Program-made: the position numbers and the translations under genes
Notes under the pieces: generated by a model
Seen by the model: only the letters and a program-made list of their open reading frames with translations
What the model was told of the DNA's origin: nothing
The model's database searches: none
In this document: positions 57,281 through 64,000 of the stretch, one piece after another
Layout: each line of letters opens with the position of its first letter
Position numbering within the stretch: the first letter of the stretch is position 1
Assembly (NCBI GenBank): GCA_025266875.1
Contig: JALLLT010000079.1
Location: 1 to 64,000, forward strand
From: Fennellomyces sp. T-0311
Lineage: Eukaryota > Mucoromycota > Mucoromycetes > Mucorales > Lichtheimiaceae
DNA: 64,000 nt
Direction of reading: 5' to 3'

Positions 57281-60050
57281 ATGGCACTGTTGGCAGATTG
57301 GCTTAATCTGTTACTATATAGTGCTGAATTCGATCAAGATGAACCGCTCAGATCAACGCTACTACCTATCTTATCGATCCTGTCGGTTGTCATTTACTCT
57401 ATATTACTTGTGGTAGAAGGCTACCTGTACCCACTTATTCTCACTGTCGGATTCGCACTCGGGGCTCTTTTCTTTGGAAGCAATGCCAATCACTCGTTTC
57501 CTCATCACTCCATTCGTCTTCTCGAACGCGATAACAACACTACTGACATCAAGGTAACATGCTGCCTTCGATACTCTTTTGGTGGTCGTACTGACGACTG
57601 TTGTGCAAAAAATAGCCAATTGCAACGGGAGAGGACGGGTTACTGCATCTTTTTTATCCGCCCCTGACAACTATCGTGGAGCAACTGATCAACTACTTTT
57701 ACCGGGACTTTGTTATTACCTGGTGGGACCCACTGAACCCTGAGCACAATCCAGAGTTCGAACGGGTCGTCCGAACGCGTTTGAATGGAAGCGTCCACAG
57801 AGTCGAAAAAATCCTCCTGAAGCAAGAACGCAATGACCTTGTCATGGCAACACTCTATGGGGTTGCTAACGTCCTGATTATACACATGGTATACACACAC
57901 GTTTTACTCCCCCCCCCCCTTGACCAGGACCGCCCTATTGATGCGATGAGTTTTATATTTAGCGGGAATGCAGGAACTTCGAGTCGTCAGACTTATCTTT
58001 GGAAGGCTACATCGATGCAAACCAGCAATCACCGTTCGCACAACTCATGTCTATGGACGAGCAGCACCATCAAATGCGTTCACTCAGCACTACCATCCTC
58101 AAACGCATCTTGCCTCCTGCAGATACCGATTCTGTTGTGGTCATGAGCATGTTACGGGAACTTTTAGCCACTCATCTGTTCGGCAATATCCTCGCAACCA
58201 TGAGCGATCCAGACTTTATCAATGGTTATATTGTGGATTATTTATCTCCGATCGCCTCTGGCGATGCAGAAACAGGGGATGACAGTGAAGGTATCAGCAA
58301 CATCGTGGAACGAGCAGCAGAGAGCCTTATGGCGGACGGAGGATTCGAGGACACCAATACCGAAGCCTTGGGGACACAGCGGGCTGCGTCGCCTGAGGCC
58401 TACTCGCCACCTCCACCACCTCCACGAAAATCGGCCACTGCTCCTCCTCATGAAATATCATCCAAAGAACCCGACGACGCAAGCAGCCATCATTCCGCAT
58501 CATCTTTCTCCTTGCCGCCTATACCCGAATCAAGCAACGCACGATCTCCCCCTCCATCCAAAAAGAAAATATCCGTCCCAAGAGTCATCGAGGATGCAAC
58601 CCCGCCACCCATGATCTATCCTCCCGGAACTGTCAACTTTAGCGTCATGGATATATCCTCCACTCCTGAACCTGACAAAAGCAAGTTGATGTTTATCGTT
58701 CAGATCGAGCGACCGGCTGAAGATCACTCCGGATCGGAGGGCGGCGGCTATGTCATCACACGCACTTACGCCGACTTTGAAGTGTTCCACGCAATTATCA
58801 GTGCGCGACATGCTCGACGCGTCGCACGAGCTAATCTCAGATTACCGCTTGACCCGATTCGATCATGGCTCAAGCTGGGAAGTAACACGAATACACCACC
58901 GGCTGCTAACGACACGGAGAGTATTTGTCGATCCCTTGAGCGGTACCTGCATATCGTCGTCCAGGATAACGAAATGGGCCGTGACCAAATTATTTACGCG
59001 TTTTTGCGAAAGGAGCGTCGCAATTCACCGGATTCTGAGCCAACCATGGATGTTTCATTCGCAGATGAATATATGGACGAAGTCAGTGCATACGCAGCAT
59101 TGTCTAACAGTCCTAGCAACGGATCTACAACAAGTGGTTACACCGTTGCTAGTGCAACAAACAGTGTCGGTAAGGCAATGTCGATCCTGGCGCGTGCACC
59201 TTCACTTGCTGTGAAAAGTGTCAGTCGCTCGTCAACAGCAGACGACGACGTCATTGGGTCTCCAGGCCTGGAACCATCTCGTCGCTGGTTCGGTCGTAAA
59301 TCTGCTCGTGAAGGCTCTATTTCAAGTGTACGAAGCAACAACAGCTCAAGTGGGAAAGAAGAGGGAGACAACGAAATCGATCACCGTTCACAGCATCATC
59401 ATCATCATGTTCCATCTCCCCCATCAACACATGTTACTACTTGCTCCGAGGACGAAGACGACGAGGATGAGGTTGTCAACAGTGTTGTCATTGAAGAAGA
59501 AGACGAGCAACCTCGTCGGACAGCAGTGGATGAAGGCGGTGCTCGGGTTAGCGAAAGCAAACCATTATCACCATTGGATATTGAACTGCTGATTGAAACA
59601 ACTTTCGCGCTTGTTGTCGAAATATTTGACTTGACCACAGCAAACAATCGAGCGTGGATGCGACGAACATTCTTAAACGTATTACGTGAAGTCGTGAGAC
59701 GATCATACACAGAAATCATCGCAGAGCATTATAGCAGCTATATGAACGATTACATGTCGCCGGATGCGCTGGTCCATCTATGCGATACCATTCAACAAAA
59801 GTTTTGGCCGGATGGTACTTGGGGAGCTGCTGCACCCGAGAGAACAGAGGAACAAAAGGCTGCAACCCGACAACAGGCACGGATGCTCTTGATGAGTTCG
59901 GCAGTACCAGGTGGTGTAAGGCAGCTTATTGGTGACCAGAATTGCAGCGCCGCAATGGATCGACTATGGGCTCGATTACAGGATCAAGCATTGAATCGCG
60001 TATTGATACTACAACTGGTGGAACGGTTGATGCGGCCAGTTTTTGGCTAG
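57281..60050 (+). CDS. Sorting nexin with membrane anchor, PXA, PX and nexin_C domains (Mdm1/SNX19-like)
   Basis: Three exons (57281-57553, 57616-57888, 57963-60050) give 877 aa, all joints in phase 0. The N-terminus has a hydrophobic hairpin (about residues 28-70; LLPILSILSVVIYSILLVV, LILTVGFALGALFF). The PXA domain spans about 95-275 (VEQLINYFYRDFVITWWDPL; then CRNFESSDLSLEGYIDAN; MSDPDFINGYIVDYL). A Pro/Ser-rich linker follows. The PX domain lies at about 423-535 (GGYVITRTYADFEVFHAII; RRVARANLRLPLDP). It lacks an RGS domain. The nexin_C domain lies at about 717-877 (LLIETTFALVVEIFDLT). Such proteins sit in the ER membrane and bind phosphoinositides at vacuole or endosome contact sites (yeast Mdm1). 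The third-exon start is set by the motif RECRNFE; a later acceptor would lose it. The gene converges with the GH47 gene. Confidence 0.9.
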
Positions 60051-60129
60051 AAAAAAGTTATCTCGATATTTATTTATTTAGTTATATATTTTTCTTTCTA
60101 TCTTTTTTATCTAGTTGTAAATAGAAATT

Positions 60130-61800
60130 TTACTGTTTCTGGACTTGGATTGGTCTAGGTAGTCGAAATGGATGTGCCTCTGTGTTAAAAACATAGTCAT
60201 CAAGTGAAATACAATCTTTGTCGACAAATATCAAGTAGAGGTACTTGAATGTTTCCGCAAATAGGTAACTACAGTCAAACAGTGAGTTTATGGAAAAACA
60301 TCCGTGCATGATAATTTACCTTTCTTGAAAGTCATCCTGTTCCGGCACGTCAGTATCAACGTTTAGGATACGCGTGAAACCAGACGGTGTGCGCGTATAC
60401 TTGTTTATTGCTTGGAACATATCCCAAGCAATATCTTGATAGACCGGATCTCCTGTCATTCGATAAAAATAGAACACACTTTCCAATGTCTCCGGTCGCA
60501 AGTCATAAAGACCGTTGTCCACCGAAAAAGCCCTCAGCACATCTCTCTTTGTACTTCCTCCCGTTATCCAGGTCCAACTCTCAGGTGCCAGTCCAGTCTC
60601 AGTCATTTTCCAAACATTCAGGCATGAATTCATGAAGTCATCAGCAAACTGACGGTATTTTTCACGTTTCTGCGGATCAGTTATCTGTGTTGCTCCTAGT
60701 AAAATGTTTCCTGGCCAAAAGCATATCTGTACAGTACGTCAATAAAAATAATGCATTCCATGAAACGAGAAGACGAAAATCTTACCAGTTCTTGGGATAT
60801 ATAATGGAGTTCGGCAGTATCACTGATGGCAGCAACGAAAAACCGACTACTGGCGCTCGATACAAGCGGTGTGGCGAGATAAGTTTGGATACTGTCGACA
60901 GCATTTTGCCAAGCGTCGAAAAAGCGTCTTCCTTGATCATTCTGCTCGCCAAGGAGTAGAAAATTCTTGATAAGGTATTCATAAAAGCTATCTGCACCAC
61001 CACCAATAGTGATCAAACTTGAATTGATTGGGTGAAATGCTTCGACATCCCATGAAGTAGGATACAGTCCCGGCAGGACAGACGGCTCTTGTATTGCTCG
61101 ATCCACCAGATTATTGGCATAAGCAGCATAACGCCCCCCATCATTCAAGATCTGTGACAGACGAGTGAATTCCAATGTGTAAGTGCCAAATTCGGCCAAG
61201 TTGATAACATCCGTTGGTTGTGCCCTGTTCTTGACGAGGTCCATATTCGTATACGGGGCTTTGGATGGCGATTGATCAAATAGCGGTAAAAGTACATTGT
61301 CCGTTAAAGTGGCGGCTTGTTGCAGAAGCATTCTGTCAGGTGCTAGTTCATACGCAGATAATAGGCCACCGAGGTACCGAATGCCGGTTTCAAAGCCTTT
61401 GACAGGTGTTTCGGAATGCAGAAAATTAATCTGCTCGACAAAACGTAATGCTTCCTTGTATTCGTCTTCCAGCCCCATGATAAGCATCGTATCGAGACCA
61501 TCCACAATGCTCGCTCCCCAGCCGTTCCTGTTACCATACTTCCTGTAAGATAGCGTACTATGCATAATTCGTCATTTTTAACCTGGAGTTGGATGAGCCA
61601 TTGGATCTAGGTAATAATTCGTCGCTTCCCCAAGCATGTTGCCTGTATCCATTGTAGGCATGCAGGAAGGCTTCCTTGATAGCATCTGCACGTGAATTGG
61701 TGGACACACATTCAGGTAACCGTGTTTGTGTAGGTGCTGCTCGTATAAACGAAATAGATAAAAGAGCTGCTGTCGTTATCGTCCACAAAGGGGCTAGCAT
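60130..61800 (-). CDS. Secreted class I alpha-1,2-mannosidase, glycoside hydrolase family 47
   Basis: Four exons (61800-61583, 61542-60786, 60726-60320, 60268-60130) give 506 aa; introns are 40, 59 and 51 nt. The signal peptide is MLAPLWTITTAALLSISFIR. Family blocks follow in order: HAWGSDELLP, NGWGASIVDGLDTMLIMGL, FETGIRYLGGLLSAYEL, NLAEFGTYTLEFTRLSQIL, GGGADSFYEYLIKNFLL, TGGSTKRDVLRAFSVDNGLY, LRPETLESVFYFYRMTGD and the C-terminal FAETFKYLYLIF and VFNTEAHPFR; the Thr of NTEAH binds the catalytic calcium. These enzymes trim mannose from N-glycans. A cleavable signal and no membrane anchor point to a secreted or lumenal enzyme like those of Aspergillus, rather than the anchored ER Mns1. The length is typical. 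Several glutamate active-site positions in the family motifs are intact. Confidence 0.93.
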
Positions 61801-64000
61801 AATGAAACTTTACGTACATATAACACTTTCATCTTTCTCTAGCTATATATATCATGACTATTGCCACCATCCTCTCCTTTATTCGCCACCTGTGTCATTC
61901 GCATTTCGACGGTGCGGCTTTATGTTTGAAATTTATGCCGGGGAGACGGCGGTATCATTTAGATTTGCCACTGGGATTAATGCCCAATTGCACTAAGGAG
62001 AAAGAAACTTTTTCTGTTGTTATTCCACCTTGACTCAAATAATATCACTATAAACATTGAGAGAAAGGAAGGAATACAACATTGCTCACTCAATGTAAAG
62101 GGCTAAACTGTCCAAAGAAAAAAATGAGGTAATTGTTATGATGTACATAGTACCCACAGACGACGATCATGGGAAGGTGGAAAATGTCTAATGCTTTTGC
62201 CAAGCAGAATATATCATGCACAATGACGGCATCCTTGTACTAAGCAAGTAGAGTGTATGTCATGCGTGTGTAGTGAGTGATGAAAAATAGAGAAAATATC
62301 GATATTGCAACAATCAAGGAGTAGAAAAGAGGGAGGAGGGAGGACGGATGACCGCGCGCCAAAAAAGAAAAAACAGTAGCGCTAAAGTTTATTTGAGTCT
62401 TGTCCGAGGGTACGGTTTTCACTCTGCTATAATGCCATCTATATAATATACGATACTGCATCGTATTGAGCAAAAAGATGCAAATCTTCTTCGTTTTGAT
62501 TATCAACGGACATAAAATCCCATTCCGATCAAGAGTCGCATTATCAACGGGAAGTGATGAATTCGTGGACCCGGATCAGTCGACCGACTCTTCCGCTATT
62601 TAATGATTTCCTCAATTGTTCACTTCATTCATGGAAAACCCCATTTCTTGGAGTGATGATAGTAAGTCATTTAAAAAAAGCAAGACCACTTGATATTACC
62701 ATTTTATTTCCACCGAACAAAAAAAACATTTCTATTATAGAACTACTTGCCTCGATATATGAATAAAGATTTGCGAAAAAAAGAGACACTGATTTATCCG
62801 TAAGAAAGAAACAATGAAGGGGCCTGCAGAAAACTCGCTGCGCAGCTTGCTACCCTATGTTAAAGTAATTGCGAATACAACGACGCCAACATCACATGCA
62901 GCATTTGAACTGCCTAAGCGACTGCACGTTACTGCACATATGCCTCTGCATAAGATGAGGGGTATCGATTATCGTTCTCCTGGGGATAATGTACCACGTT
63001 AATCGCCAGACCCTGGAATAACACGGAGGCCATTGTTTACCCCACTTACGAAAAAGAAGTCTCACATGATGATCCATCTCCCTCTAGTAAGAATTTTCTG
63101 TTGTTGGATATCTTGTGTGACTGAAATATATTATGCAGACTATCGTTTTCTAGTTGCATGCGGCAAGCACGATGGTGCAGAGTCGTCTCTAAATTTTTCT
63201 TTTTTACCAACAACAAATATTGTGTTACGATACTATGTTGGTTTTGTCAATTTGTTATTGAGCACCCGGTCAATCCAAGTTGCTCCTTTTGGAGGGATAG
63301 GCGGATCCTGTTGGCTCGACACTGGGTACAAACATTGTGTTACCGTGCATGGGCCATCAAGCGAATAACCAACGGGAGAAACAAAGGGGCCTTTTGTGTA
63401 TATTAGGGGAAAAAGAAAAAACGAGATAGGCGCTCCGAGCTTGTTTCATTTTCTGTTAAAGATAAAGGGATGAAAATCTCCTAGGTAAGGGCTTTGCCAT
63501 GGTAACGTGTGTGACACGAAAAAAAGAACGATAGGATTTTATATGAAAACGTACGTGGTTGTTTCTTGATTGAACCGTGACCGCAAACAAGGGAGAAACC
63601 AACCGTTTTGTACAAAGGACATATGACAACTGATGACAGGTGCATGTCAAAAGCACGGGTACACGTACACGAAACAGACGGAGAAGAAAAAAGCCAAGGT
63701 AAGGAGCTTTTTGCAATGTACATTTTGGAACAACAACAATCCAGCAAGTAATAGCAGCAGTCGTGAGGGTTGGCAGAAGTTTAGTTTTTTTAGACTATTT
63801 ATGTGCCATTTTTAGGAATTCCGAGATCCAGATCCGTGTGGCCGTGCACAACTAAAAAAAAACGGCATCGTCATTCTTCACCACATCATCTTCCATCTAT
63901 CTTGTACGGGTGGTCGGTGCCACAAGAGATAGATACGTAGTGTTCCGATACACAAGAGCTATGGCCAACCTTGTTTTTTTTCCTGCGAAAAGAAAGTAAC
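61801..64000. other. Right-end spacer, no supported gene
   Basis: It begins with the GH47 promoter. Short frames (such as 62814-63002 and 63033-63368) show no motif. Runs of A and T are frequent. Nothing more can be supported. Confidence 0.4.

Overview
The window looks like nuclear DNA of a filamentous fungus of the Mucoromycota, most likely Mucorales. The evidence is the short introns (about 40-82 nt, GT-AG with one GC-AG candidate), the fungal alpha-aminoadipate reductase LYS2, a Kre9/Knh1-like cell-wall protein, a KEI1-like sphingolipid enzyme subunit, a secreted GH47 mannosidase, and several transposon families typical of this phylum. The species cannot be fixed from the sequence. All exon structures were built by hand from splice signals, phase and family motifs.

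Left part (1-24.6 kb): mostly host genes separated by long AT-rich spacers. From left to right: a broken HNH-endonuclease-like gene running off the window start (-); a peroxisome-type FAD amine oxidase (-, 5 exons, 460 aa); a GPI-type secreted DUF1775/YcnI-like protein (-, 3 exons, 223 aa); two NmrA-like Rossmann proteins (+), the first carrying four internal ~42-residue repeats; a Kre9-like secreted protein with a long Asp/Asn run (+, 3 exons, 339 aa); complex I subunit NDUFB9 (-); an Mpv17/PMP22-family membrane protein (+, 220 aa); and LYS2 (-, 4 exons, 1375 aa).

Middle part (24.6-56 kb): a transposon-rich island. It opens with 5S-rRNA-like tandem motifs, then an apparently intact 6-exon, 1489-aa DDE transposase with a WRN-type 3'-5' exonuclease domain lying between the second Asp and the Glu of the DDE core. 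Next is a decayed TnpB/Fanzor-like gene. A KEI1-like host gene is embedded at 35 kb. Then come LINE fragments, a Mucorales-type gene with a PD-(D/E)XK-like E-x-K motif and one frameshift, a decayed DIRS/Ngaro-type retroelement, and a decayed second copy of the exonuclease-transposase. That second copy is interrupted by a ~390-bp repeat also found at 1.3-2.2 kb and 36.8 kb, and its 5' end is cut by another LINE fragment.

Right part (57-64 kb): a PXA-PX-nexin_C sorting nexin (+, 877 aa), a secreted GH47 alpha-mannosidase (-, 506 aa), and a 2.2-kb stretch without a recognisable gene.
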